Assembly: GCF_002804065.1 (NCBI RefSeq)
Contig: NZ_CP024955.1
Coordinates: 2,914,001-2,978,000 of the forward strand
Direction: 5' to 3'
Source of the DNA: Kyrpidia spormannii
GTDB taxonomy: Bacteria > Bacillota > Bacilli > Kyrpidiales > Kyrpidiaceae
Length of the DNA stretch: 64,000 nt
Made by a program: the position numbers and the translations under genes. The notes beneath the pieces are model-generated. The model made no database searches, was not told where the DNA came from, and saw nothing but the letters and a program-made list of their open reading frames with translations. This document shows positions 46,400 to 56,700 of this stretch, in pieces; position 1 is the stretch's first letter, and each line of letters starts with the position of its first letter.

Positions 46400-47100
46400 C
46401 TAGGGAATGCAGGCCCACCACGGCAGCCAAACCAGCGCCGTCTCTCCAAACACGTCCCGCATTGCTGGACTCAAGGTCTTACTGCCGTCGATGACCACCA
46501 GAATCCCGTCGTCGGTCCTCAGTCCCCGCTCCACAAGATCTGTCAGCAGCCCCTTGCACACCGTCGCGTTCTCGGTCGCCCCCTCCCACACGAATAGGAT
46601 CTGCTTCTTTCCCTCTGCGTCAATGCCCAGTGCGGCTACCACGGTGTGCTCCTCCATGACGATCCCGTCGATGACCAAGGCTACGTTCCGGCGGTCAGCC
46701 GGGCGCCGCTGCATGAGCTTTTCTAACAGTTTTTTCGTGGCGGCGATGAAAGGGCGGCTGACTGCACTCTTGCTCGTGCCGGGCGTTTCCACCTCACTCC
46801 CCACCGGCTCAAGACCAAATGTATCGTTTCGAGTCGACGGGCCGTGGATCATCCTCTCCAGGACAGCCTCAGTGAGGAACGTTGGATCCTAAAACGCCTG
46901 GTACGTCTCAAGCGAGATCTCATGGCCGTCGACGCTGCGTACCCGAATTTTCTCGACTCGCCACCTTTCGGCCCCCGGCATGACCGAACCCTTTTCCTTT
47001 TCGTGTCGAGCGGCCTTGCGCTCCGGATGATGTTTGCTTTTGTGAACCACTGGGGCATGAGTCCTTCCCTTGCTGTTTCCATCACGTCCAGATGAGACAT
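46400..47100 (-). pseudogene. IS256-family transposase, truncated and frameshifted
   Basis: On the minus strand the pieces read KEKGSVMPGAERWRVEKIRV, VDGHEISLETYQAF, then a stop, then FLTEAVLERMIHG, EVETPGTSKSAVSRPFIAAT, NVALVIDGIVMEEHTVVAAL with the first catalytic Asp, and IDAEGKKQILFVWEGATENA. The frame ends after VIDGSKTLSPAMRDVFGETALV, so the C-terminal third is gone. This is the Mutator-type DDE family. It cannot be active. Confidence 0.8.
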
Positions 47101-47342
47101 TTGGATGGTCAACTGTTGAGAGCATCAAGTGCCGAAAACAGGCTCTGGTCATTTCGCAGAATCTGGTGTAACTTTGATTTGATAGGTCGCTTTCTCCTTT
47201 CTTTGCTGTTCCCAATCCCGTTATACCATACGGATTTAGGCGACCGTCGCCTTCAAATTTCTACGAAAGCTGGGAGAACGCGTCCACTGGCAGCAAGAGG
47301 TGCTCGCTATAATGAGGCTGGAAGACGTCCGGCCACAGGCCT

Positions 47343-47694
47343 ATGGCCAACATCCCCGGCGGCATGGACCGTGAGGAGTGGCATAAGGCGCAGAGGGCGT
47401 TCCCGCACGACGCCGGGGTCCAGGTGCTGGTTGCAACCGACACGGCGGGCGAGGCGATCAATCTTCAGCGTGCGCACCTCATGGTTGAACGACGACCTGC
47501 CGTGGAACCGGAGCCGCATCGAGCGGCGCTTCGAACGCATGCACCGCATTAAACGGCCCATCGGGTTCATCGAATCCCACGCCACGGGCAACGACACCGG
47601 GGGCAAGGCTAGGGGTGACATCTTGACATACGGCGGTGTCCACCTGTGCCACCTGGCGGTTCTGAAAGAACAACGTGACTATACGCGGAAATGA
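47343..47694 (+). pseudogene. SNF2/DEAD-type helicase C-terminal remnant
   Basis: One frame reads MDREEWHKAQRAF, AGVQVLVATDTAGEAINLQR (helicase motif V). After a shift near 47470 another reads LNDDLPWNRSRIERRFERMH (motif VI with its arginines), HRIKRP. The motor's N-terminal half is missing. Helicases of this kind occur in restriction and phage-defence islands, and an intact type I system starts 190 bases downstream, so it is probably a relic of a former neighbour. The identity of the parent system cannot be told. Confidence 0.65.
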
Positions 47695-47883
47695 CAGCCA
47701 GATTGTCCACGGCGACCCGTTTCACCATGATGCCTTCCAGGACTTGAAGGCCAGCTGCGTCCTTATACTATCCTCACTTGAACATGAGCGATTGGGGCGG
47801 GCGAGCGCCTCCGGGGGGACAAGCGGTGGAAGTGTGGATCGCCGTCAGTAGAAAGCATGTGACTTCTATGGAGGAAATTTGAC

Positions 47884-49905
47884 ATGGAGAACGGCCAACT
47901 GACCTGGATCACGAACTTTATTTGGGGCATCGCCGACGATGTGTTGCGCGATCTGTACGTGCGCGGCAAGTACCGCGATGTCATTCTCCCGATGACCGTT
48001 ATCCGCAGGCTGGATGCGGTGCTGGAGCCCAGCAAGCAGGCGGTGCTTGAAATGAAGGCGTCCCTTGACAAGGCGGGCATCACGCACCAGGACGCCGCCT
48101 TGCGCAGGGCGGCGGGACAGGCATTTTATAACACCTCGCCGTTCACCTTGCGCGACCTCAAGGCGCGTGCCAGCCGCCAGCAACTGGAGGCGGATTTTCG
48201 TGCCTACCTCGATGGCTTCTCGCCAAACGTGCAGGAGATCATCGACAACTTCGAGTTCCGCAATCAGGTCCCTCGCCTGGCAAAAGCCGACGCCCTGGGC
48301 ACCCTGATCGAGAAGTTTCTCGACCCGTCCATCAACCTGAGTCCTTACCCTGTGCTCAACAGCGACGGCACCGTCCGGCTTCCCGGCCTCGACAATCATG
48401 CCATGGGCACCATCTTCGAGGAGCTGGTGCGCCGCTTCAACGAGGAGAACAACGAGGAGGCCGGTGAGCACTGGACGCCGCGCGACGCCGTGAGGCTGAT
48501 GGCCCATCTGGTCTTCGAGCCGATCGCCGACCGGATCGAATCCGGCACGTATCTTCTTTACGACGGCGCCTGCGGCACGGGCGGAATGCTCACGGTGGCC
48601 GAGGAAACCCTCCTGCAACTGGCGAAAGAACGCGGCAAACAGGTCTCGGTGCACCTTTTCGGACAGGAGATCAACGCCGAAACCTACGCCATCTGCAAAG
48701 CCGACCTGCTGATCAAGGGTGAGGGTGACGCCGCCGACAACATCGTCGGCGGGCCGGAGCACTCGACGCTCTCCAACGATGCCTTCCCCGGCCGTGAGTT
48801 CGACTTCATGCTCTCGAACCCGCCATATGGCAAGAGCTGGAAGAGCGACCTAGAGCGCATGGGCGGCAAAGCGGGCATCAAGGATCCGCGATTCGTCGTG
48901 CAGCACCGGGGCGAGGAGCTGTCGCTCATTACCCGCTCGAGCGACGGCCAGATGATGTTCTTGGTGAACATGCTTTCCAAGATGAAGCACGACACCCCGC
49001 TCGGCAGTCGCATCGCCGAGGTGCACAACGGCTCGTCGCTGTTCACGGGGGACGCCGGCCAGGGCGAGAGCAACATCCGCCGCTGGATCATCGAAAACGA
49101 CTGGCTCGAGGCGATCGTCGCCCTGCCGCTGAACATGTTCTACAACACCGGCATCGCCACCTACGTCTGGGTGCTCACGAACAGGAAGCCCGGGCACCGC
49201 AAAGGCCGCGTGCAGCTCATCGATGCCACCCAGTGGTACAAGCCCCTGCGCAAGAACCTGGGCAAGAAGAACTGTGAGCTGTCCGAAGAGGACATCCGTC
49301 GCGTCCTCGACACCTTCCTCAAACTTGAGGAAACCGAGCAGTCCAAGATCTTCCCCAACGCGGCTTTCGGCTACTGGAAGGTGACGGTGGAACGTCCCCT
49401 TCGCCTGAAAGGCATCGACCCCGAGCGCGCCTACACCGCCAAGGAGATCAAGGCGCTTCGGGAAACGGCCGAGCGGGCGGAGGACGCACCGCCGGTGATC
49501 AAAAAGATTCACAAACCCGGCACCGAGCCCGACCCGCTACACGGGCTGTTTGAGGTTGTCATCGGTGGCAAGCCCCGGGTGGTGGAGTATGAACCGGACA
49601 CGGAGCTGCGCGACAGCGAGCAGATCTCGTTCCTCGAGTGCCCGGCATGCCATCAACCGGGCTACTTGCCGAGCCCGGAAGACCAGCGCACGGCCATCGA
49701 GGCCTTCCTGCGGCGCGAAGTCCTGCCCTACGTGCCGGACGCCTGGTACGACCCGGCAAGCGTCAAGGTCGGCTACGAGATCAACTTCAACCGGTACTTC
49801 TACAAGCCAAAGGCTCTGCGCTCGCTGGAAGAAATCCGCACGGATTTGCTGAAATTGCAGGAGGCAAGCAAAGGATTACTACAAGGAATTATTGGAGGTG
49901 AATAA
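47884..49905 (+). CDS. hsdM: Type I restriction-modification methyltransferase subunit
   Basis: This 673-residue adenine methyltransferase subunit has the N-terminal helical HsdM domain (WGIADDVLRDLYVRGKYRDV). The SAM-binding motif is DGACGTGGM near residue 226, and catalytic motif NPPYG is near 312. Its C-terminal extension is longer than average, with a CPACHQPGY cysteine pair, as seen in a subset of HsdM proteins. GGAGGAAATTT precedes the ATG. It opens the four-gene unit hsdM-X-hsdS-hsdR. With HsdS it would methylate adenines in a split recognition site. Confidence 0.95.
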   Translation: MENGQLTWITNFIWGIADDVLRDLYVRGKYRDVILPMTVIRRLDAVLEPSKQAVLEMKASLDKAGITHQDAALRRAAGQAFYNTSPFTLRDLKARASRQQLEADFRAYLDGFSPNVQEIIDNFEFRNQVPRLAKADALGTLIEKFLDPSINLSPYPVLNSDGTVRLPGLDNHAMGTIFEELVRRFNEENNEEAGEHWTPRDAVRLMAHLVFEPIADRIESGTYLLYDGACGTGGMLTVAEETLLQLAKERGKQVSVHLFGQEINAETYAICKADLLIKGEGDAADNIVGGPEHSTLSNDAFPGREFDFMLSNPPYGKSWKSDLERMGGKAGIKDPRFVVQHRGEELSLITRSSDGQMMFLVNMLSKMKHDTPLGSRIAEVHNGSSLFTGDAGQGESNIRRWIIENDWLEAIVALPLNMFYNTGIATYVWVLTNRKPGHRKGRVQLIDATQWYKPLRKNLGKKNCELSEEDIRRVLDTFLKLEETEQSKIFPNAAFGYWKVTVERPLRLKGIDPERAYTAKEIKALRETAERAEDAPPVIKKIHKPGTEPDPLHGLFEVVIGGKPRVVEYEPDTELRDSEQISFLECPACHQPGYLPSPEDQRTAIEAFLRREVLPYVPDAWYDPASVKVGYEINFNRYFYKPKALRSLEEIRTDLLKLQEASKGLLQGIIGGE

Positions 49906-49910
49906 TAGCA

Positions 49911-52214
49911 ATGCTTGAAAAGATCGTTCGAATCAAAAACATTGGTCGTTTTCTGGACTACGCCGCTAAGGGAGACGTAACATTCCGCAAGTTGACGCTT
50001 GTATATGCAGAAAACGGCCGTGGCAAGACAACTCTCTGTGCGATACTTCGCTCCCTGCAAAGCGGCCAGCCCGAGTTCATCTCCGAGCGACAGACCCTGT
50101 GGGCGACGGATGCGCCATTTGTGCACATCCGGCTCAACAATGCCGACTACAAGTTCGACGGCAATGCTTGGACCAACTCACATCCCGACATCCTCATCTT
50201 TGACTCCGTGTTCGTGAATGAGAACGTCTACTCCGGCGACTATGTCGAGCATGAACACAAAAAGAACCTCTACCGCGTCATCGTAGGGGCGCAAGGCGTC
50301 CAGCTCGCCAGGCAGATTGAGGAGCTGGACAGGCAAATCCGAGATTTGAACGCGAATCTACGAGAGAAGAAGGAATCAATCTCCAAGCACGTGCCGTCCG
50401 GTACCGAGTTCGATGACTACCTGGAATGGCAACCTCTCGCTGATATCGAGGCGCAGATACAACAGAAGACTGAGGAGTTGAGCAACAGGCAGCGTGCTGC
50501 CGCGAGAGCTGGCGAGATTCAGGAGAAGCAGCTGTTTGTAAAGGTTCAACTCCCTTCCCTGCCGTCTAACTTCTCTGAGATCCTGTCAAAGCAACTGACG
50601 GATATCGTCATCGATGCCGAAAGGAAGGTACGAGAACAGATTGCACGACACCAGATGGGACATCAAGGCGAGTCCTGGCTGTCCCAAGGCTTGGCCTACG
50701 TCAAAGATGACCGGTGTCCCTTCTGCGGGCAAGGGGTGCAAGCCAACGATTTGATCGCGGCTTATCGCTCGCACTTCAGCGCGGCCTACAGGGGCCTCAA
50801 GCAAGAAGTCGCCCAACTGACCCAGCGGGTGAACAGTGCCATTGGTGAGGCGGCCCTTAGCTCGGTGCAGCAAGCAATCGCCGCCAACGCGGCCCTCGCG
50901 GAGTTCTGGAGGCAGTTCACTGCTGTTGACTTGCCTCATATTTCTTTCTCGGACATACAGCAGAAGTACGCCACACTCCGCGAAAAGTGCCTGAAGCTCG
51001 CCACGAGAAAGCAGGAAAGCCCGACCGAGTCGGTCAAGTTGGACGCGGAATTCACTACGGCCCTCGCGGAAGTGGATGCCCTGCGAACGGCCGTCGTTAA
51101 ATACAACGCGGCCGTGGACGCGGTGAATTCGCGTGTTAACGAGCAGAAGGCTGCCGCGCGCTCACAGCCTGACATCGTAGGGGTTAAGAATGAACTGGCT
51201 CAACTGGAGGCACGAAAAAAGCGGTTTGAGCCGGAGATCGCGAAGGCTTGCCAAGCGTACAAAGATGCAGTCGCGAAGAAGGCATCACTTGATCAGGAGA
51301 AACAGCAGCTCCGCCGACAGCTTGATCAATATTGCGAAAACATTATGCGTACCTACGAGAAGTCTATCAATGAGTACCTTGACCATTTCAACACCGGGTT
51401 CCGCATCACCAATTCGCGTCATCTCTACAAAGGCGGCACACCGAGTTCACACTATCAGATTGAGATCAACAGGAAACCCGTGGACCTCGGCGACGCGCGT
51501 ACTCCTGCCGGAACGCCTTGCTTCAAGACGGCCTTGAGTTCCGGCGACCGGAACGCCTTGGCGCTGGCCTTCTTTCTGGCTGTGCTAAAACAGGAATCGG
51601 ACATTGAGCGGAAAATTGTCGTGTTCGACGATCCGTTTACGAGTCTCGATCGATTCCGCCGAACCTCCACTCAGCAACTCATTCAACGGCTTTTGAAGAT
51701 GGCGCAACAGGTTATCGTCCTTTCGCACGACGCGCATTTCCTGAAGTTGCTCCATGACGAGTGTCCCTCCGCGACTACTAACACCAAGACGCTCCGAATG
51801 AGCAAGACGGGAAATGCCACCGTCATTGGGGAATGGGACATTGAAGCGGAGGTGCTAAGTTCATATGAGAAAGACTATAGGACACTGCACGGGTTTTACG
51901 ATGACAGGACAGGCGACCCGCGCGCAGTTGCTAGAGCCATTAGGCCCTTCCTCGAATGCCTGCTGAGAACCCGTTTTCCTGGACACTTTCAACCGAACGA
52001 GTGGCTTGGTGATTTTATTACCAAAATACGAGCGGCTGATGAGGCAAGCGGTTTGCAACTAGCCAGAGCCGATCTCAGCGAACTGGAAGCGATAAACGAC
52101 TACTCCAAGAAGTACCACCATCAGCAGAATCCAAATGCCGACATAGAACCGATAAACGAGGACGAATTGCATGCCTATGTAAAGCGGACACTTAGGTTAG
52201 TCGGCGGTGAGTGA
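49911..52214 (+). CDS. Zinc-hook ABC-type ATPase, RloC/PrrC-like (putative anticodon nuclease)
   Basis: This 767-residue protein has an SMC/Rad50-like layout. Walker A is AENGRGKTT (33-41). A coiled coil is interrupted by a zinc hook CPFC (269-272). A second coiled coil runs to about 480. Then come the signature LSSGDRNAL (542-550), Walker B VVFDDP (570-575) and the H-loop His606. The C-terminal 130 residues carry Arg678-x3-Glu682 and His736/His737, reminiscent of the Arg-Glu-His triad of PrrC/RloC anticodon nucleases, although the Glu-His distance is longer than in those. It lies between hsdM and hsdS. PrrC and RloC are known to be linked to type I restriction genes. The family call is reasonable; tRNA cleavage is inference. 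Confidence 0.75.
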   Translation: MLEKIVRIKNIGRFLDYAAKGDVTFRKLTLVYAENGRGKTTLCAILRSLQSGQPEFISERQTLWATDAPFVHIRLNNADYKFDGNAWTNSHPDILIFDSVFVNENVYSGDYVEHEHKKNLYRVIVGAQGVQLARQIEELDRQIRDLNANLREKKESISKHVPSGTEFDDYLEWQPLADIEAQIQQKTEELSNRQRAAARAGEIQEKQLFVKVQLPSLPSNFSEILSKQLTDIVIDAERKVREQIARHQMGHQGESWLSQGLAYVKDDRCPFCGQGVQANDLIAAYRSHFSAAYRGLKQEVAQLTQRVNSAIGEAALSSVQQAIAANAALAEFWRQFTAVDLPHISFSDIQQKYATLREKCLKLATRKQESPTESVKLDAEFTTALAEVDALRTAVVKYNAAVDAVNSRVNEQKAAARSQPDIVGVKNELAQLEARKKRFEPEIAKACQAYKDAVAKKASLDQEKQQLRRQLDQYCENIMRTYEKSINEYLDHFNTGFRITNSRHLYKGGTPSSHYQIEINRKPVDLGDARTPAGTPCFKTALSSGDRNALALAFFLAVLKQESDIERKIVVFDDPFTSLDRFRRTSTQQLIQRLLKMAQQVIVLSHDAHFLKLLHDECPSATTNTKTLRMSKTGNATVIGEWDIEAEVLSSYEKDYRTLHGFYDDRTGDPRAVARAIRPFLECLLRTRFPGHFQPNEWLGDFITKIRAADEASGLQLARADLSELEAINDYSKKYHHQQNPNADIEPINEDELHAYVKRTLRLVGGE

Positions 52215-52225
52215 GAGCTGAAAAA

Positions 52226-53701
52226 ATGACGGAAAATTATATGTCTCGAATGACCGATATCCTCAAACCCTACCCCGCCTACAAAGACTCAGGCGTGGAA
52301 TGGCTCGGCCAGGTGCCGGAGCATTGGGAGGTGTTGCCCGGGCGTGCGGTGTTTCGTGAAATCAATGACCGTGGTCACCCTGACGAACAAATGCTGTCGG
52401 TAACCATCACACGCGGCGTACTGCGTCAAGCAGACTTGCTCGCAAACAGCTCCAAGAAAGACTCCTCGAACGAGGACAAGTCCAACTACAAACTCGTTCA
52501 ACCGGGTGACCTGGTGTACAACAAGATGCGAGCCTGGCAGGGGGCGGTGGGTGTCTCGGCTTACCGGGGGATCGTGAGCCCGGCTTACATCGTCCAGCGG
52601 CTAAGAAGCGTCGAGAACTTGCCCCGCTACATGCACTTTCTTCTTCGCACACCACTTTTCGCTTCGGAGGCCGAGCGATGGTCGTATGGCATTACTTCGG
52701 ATCAGTGGAGTCTGCGGGCAGAGGAATTCAAGTGCATCTACTTCTCACTTCCTCCCCTCCCCGAACAAACCGCCATCGTGCGGTTTCTGGAGTGGGCGGA
52801 GCGGAAGATCCGGCGGGTGATCCGGGCGCGACAGCGGCGAATTAATCTGCTGGAGGAGTACAAGCAGGCCCTCATCCACCAGGCCGTTACGGGCCAGATC
52901 GACGTCCGCACGGGACAGCCCTACCCGGCCTACAAGGACTCCGGCGTGGAATGGCTGGGAAAGGTGCCGGCGCATTGGGAGTTGCGGAAATTGAGGGCCT
53001 TGTTCACTAAAGCAGGAAGTGGGACCACACCTTCAGGAGAAGAGTTTTACGGGAGCGACATCCCGTGGGTCGTCACTGGCGATTTAAATGACTCAGTCCT
53101 TACGAACACTACGCGTGCAGTCAATGCGAGAGCACTAGAAACCTTCTCTGCACTTCGTCTATATCCAAAAGATTCTTTGATAGTCGCAATGTATGGAGCG
53201 ACCATAGGCAAAACAGCAATCCTCGGGATTGAGGCTTGTACCAATCAAGCATGTTGTGTGTTAGCTGAACCACGTAGGGGTGTGCTAGTTCGCTTTATAC
53301 AATCAGCGGTCATTGCTGCTAAAGGGTATCTTGTCCGGCAAGGATATGGTGGAGGACAACCCAACATAAATTCCGAAATCGTTCATAGTCTGCGAATACC
53401 TGTGCCGCCATATAGGGAACAAACCGCCATCGCCGAATACCTCGATGCCCAGTCGGCCAAGATCGACGCGGCCATCTCCGCCGCCCGCCGCGAAATCGAA
53501 CTGTTGCACGAATACCTCGAGCGCTTGATTGTCGATGTAGTCACCGGCAAAGTGGATGTGCGCGAGGTCGCTGCGCGGCTGCCGGAGGAACCGCCCGAGG
53601 AGGAGTCCGAGTGGGGGGACACGGAAGACATGGCCGAAGCTGAAACGGCAGATGATGATGCCGCCGCAGAAGCTCTCGCGGAGGAGGAAGTTGAAATATG
53701 A
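52226..53701 (+). CDS. hsdS: Type I restriction-modification specificity subunit
   Basis: This protein of about 491 residues has two target-recognition domains, each introduced by the same segment: KDSGVEWLGQVPEHWEV and KDSGVEWLGKVPAHWEL, 651 bases apart. Each half ends in a conserved helix (LPEQTAIVRFLEWAERKI and YREQTAIAEYLDAQSAKI). It determines the DNA sequence bound by the whole complex. The C-terminal 40 residues are strongly acidic (EEPPEEESEWGDTEDMAEAE), which is unusual. The ATG at 52226 or GTG at 52211 may be the start. The stop overlaps the hsdR start (ATGA). Confidence 0.94.
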   Translation: MTENYMSRMTDILKPYPAYKDSGVEWLGQVPEHWEVLPGRAVFREINDRGHPDEQMLSVTITRGVLRQADLLANSSKKDSSNEDKSNYKLVQPGDLVYNKMRAWQGAVGVSAYRGIVSPAYIVQRLRSVENLPRYMHFLLRTPLFASEAERWSYGITSDQWSLRAEEFKCIYFSLPPLPEQTAIVRFLEWAERKIRRVIRARQRRINLLEEYKQALIHQAVTGQIDVRTGQPYPAYKDSGVEWLGKVPAHWELRKLRALFTKAGSGTTPSGEEFYGSDIPWVVTGDLNDSVLTNTTRAVNARALETFSALRLYPKDSLIVAMYGATIGKTAILGIEACTNQACCVLAEPRRGVLVRFIQSAVIAAKGYLVRQGYGGGQPNINSEIVHSLRIPVPPYREQTAIAEYLDAQSAKIDAAISAARREIELLHEYLERLIVDVVTGKVDVREVAARLPEEPPEEESEWGDTEDMAEAETADDDAAAEALAEEEVEI

Positions 53702-56700
53702 AACCCACCGATACCAGTGAAGCCGGGCTTGAAACGTTGATCTGCCGGGCGCTGGCGGGCAGTGACTGCACGCCCCGGCCGGCCGGCACTCCGGCGGTCG
53801 TCGCCGAAACGCCGGCGGCCTACGCCGGGCTGGGTTGGCTCCCCGGCGACCCGGCCGACTACGACCGGGAGTACTGCGTCGATCTGGTTCAGCTCGCAGC
53901 CTTTCTGCGCTCGACCCAGCCCGAAGTGGCCGAAGCGCTCGATCTGGATCACGACAGCCCCACCCGGCGGAAGTTTCTGGCGCGCCTTCAGGGCGAGGTG
54001 AGCAAGCGCGGGGTGGTGGACGTGCTGAGAGGCGGCATCCAGCACGGGCCGCACCGCATCGAGCTTTTCTACGGCACGCCTTCGCCCGGCAACGAGGTGG
54101 CGCGGGCGCTCTATGAGCAGAACCGCTTTACCGTCACGCGCCAGCTCCGCTACAGCCGCGACGAGATGCAGCGGGCGCTGGACCTGGTGCTTTTTATCAA
54201 CGGCCTGCCGGTTTTCACCTTCGAGCTCAAAAACCGGCTGACCAAGCAGACGGTCCATGACGCCATCGAACAGTACAGGCGCGACCGCAACCCGCGCGAG
54301 AAACTGTTTGAGCTGGGCCGCTGCGTGGCACATTTTGCGGTGGACGACAACGAGGTGTGGTTCTGCACGCACCTTGCGGGCAAGGCGTCGTGGTTTCTGC
54401 CTTTCAACAAAGGCTACAACGACGGCGCGGGCAATCCGCCCAACCCGCAGGGGCTCAAAACCGATTACCTCTGGCGGGAGGTCCTCACCCGGGAGAGCCT
54501 GACCGACATCCTCGAAAACTACGCGCAACTCGTCGAGGAGAAGGACCCAAAAAGCGGGAGGAAGTCGCGCAAGCAGATTTTCCCCCGTTATCACCAGCTC
54601 GACGTGGTGCGCAAGCTGCTCGCAGATGCCCGGAAACATGGCGCAGGGCGGCGGTATCTCATCCAGCATTCGGCCGGCAGCGGCAAGTCGAACTCCATCG
54701 CCTGGCTGGCCCACCAGTTGATCGGTCTCGCGAGGGATGGCAGGCCTATTTTCGATTCCATTATCGTGGTGACCGACCGGCGCATCCTGGACCAGCAGAT
54801 CCGGGACACGGTCAAGCAGTTTGCCCAGGTGAGCGCTACGGTGGGGCACGCCGAACATTCCGGCGATCTGCGGCGCTTCATCGAGGGCGGCAAAAAAATC
54901 ATCATCACGACGCTGCAGAAGTTCCCGTTCATCCTCGACGAAATCGGAGGCGAGCACCGCGGGCGCCATTTTGCCATCATCATCGACGAGGCGCATTCGG
55001 GGCAGGGGGGCCGTACCTCGGCCAAAATGAGCATGGCTTTGTCGGAAGCCGGTGCGGAGGATGAAGAGGAAACCTTCGAGGACCGGATCAACCGGCTCAT
55101 GGAGACCCGGAAGCTTTTGCCGAACGCCAGCTATTTCGCCTTCACCGCCACCCCGAAAAATAAGACGCTCGAGATGTTCGGTGAACCCGACCCGCAGCCC
55201 GACGGCACGGTCAAACACCGGCCGTTTCATAGCTACACCATGAAACAGGCCATTCAGGAAGGGTTCATCCTGGATGTGCTGGCCCACTATACACCGGTCA
55301 ACAGCTACTACAAGCTCATCAAGAAAATTGAGGACGACCCGGAATTCGACGTCAAAAAGGCGCAGAAGAAGCTGCGCCGCTTCGTCGAGGGGCACGAGCA
55401 CGCCATTCGGCTCAAGTCCGAGATCATGGTGGACCATTTTCACGAGCAGGTGATTGCCAAAGGCAAGATCGGCGGCCGGGCGCGGGCCATGGTGGTGACC
55501 GGCAGCATCGAGCGGGCCATCCAGTATTTCCATGCTTTTAAGGCGTACCTTGCCGAGCGCAAAAGCCCTTATCGGGCGATTGTGGCCTTCTCGGGGGAGC
55601 ACGAGTATGGCGGACAACAGGTCACCGAGGCCAGCCTCAACGGCTTTCCCTCGAACCAGATCGCCGACAAGATCCGGGAGGACCCGTATCGGTTTTTGAT
55701 CTGCGCCGACAAATTCCAGACCGGCTACGACGAGCCGCTATTGCATACGATGTACGTGGACAAGGTGCTCTCCGGGGTCAAGGCCGTGCAGACACTTTCG
55801 CGCCTCAACCGCGCCCACCCGCAGAAGCATGATACCTTCGTCCTCGATTTTGTCAACGACCCGGAGGCGATCCAAAAGGCCTTCGAGCCCTACTACCGGA
55901 CGACCATCCTCGCGGACGAGACCGACCCGAACAAGCTGCACGACCTCAAGGCCGACCTGGACGGGTACCAGGTGTACGCGCCCGAAGAGGTGGATGAACT
56001 GGTACGACTGTACCTGGACGGCGCCGACCGCGACCGTCTCGACCCGATCCTTGACGCCTGTGTGACCACCTACATAGAGCACCTCGACGAAGACGGTCAG
56101 GTCGACTTCAAAGGCAAGGCCAAAGCGTTTCTTCGAACGTATAATTTTCTGTCTTCAATCCTCCCCTACACCAACGCCGAGTGGGAGAAGCTATCGATTT
56201 TCCTCAACTTCCTGGTGCCCAAATTGCCGGCGCCAAAAGAGGAGGACCTTTCGAAGGGCATCCTCGAGGCGATCGACATGGACAGCTACCGGGTCGAGAA
56301 ACAGGCGACCATGAGGATCGCGCTTGCCGATGCGGATGCCGAGATCGAACCGCTGCCCACGGTGGGCGGGGGACATAAACCCGAACCGGAGCTCGACCGT
56401 CTCTCGAACATCATCAAGGCTTTTAACGATCAGTTCGGCAACATCCCCTGGACCGACGCCGATCGGGTGCGCAAACTCATCACCGAGGAGATTCCGGCAC
56501 GTGTGGCGGCCGACGCCGCTTACCAGAACGCACGCAAATATTCCGACAAACAGAACGCGCGCATCGAGCACGACAAGGCGCTCGGTCGCGTCATGATCGC
56601 GCTGCTGCAGGATGACACCGAACTCTTTAAACAGTTCAGCGACAACGAAGGCTTCCGGCGCTGGCTAACGGATACGGTGTTCGCACTGACCTACGGCGAA

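Noticed and set aside
53383-55617. Open frame of 744 codons on the minus strand
   Set aside because: It lies opposite hsdS/hsdR, whose motifs are complete. High GC content leaves long antisense frames; the translation shows no known motif.
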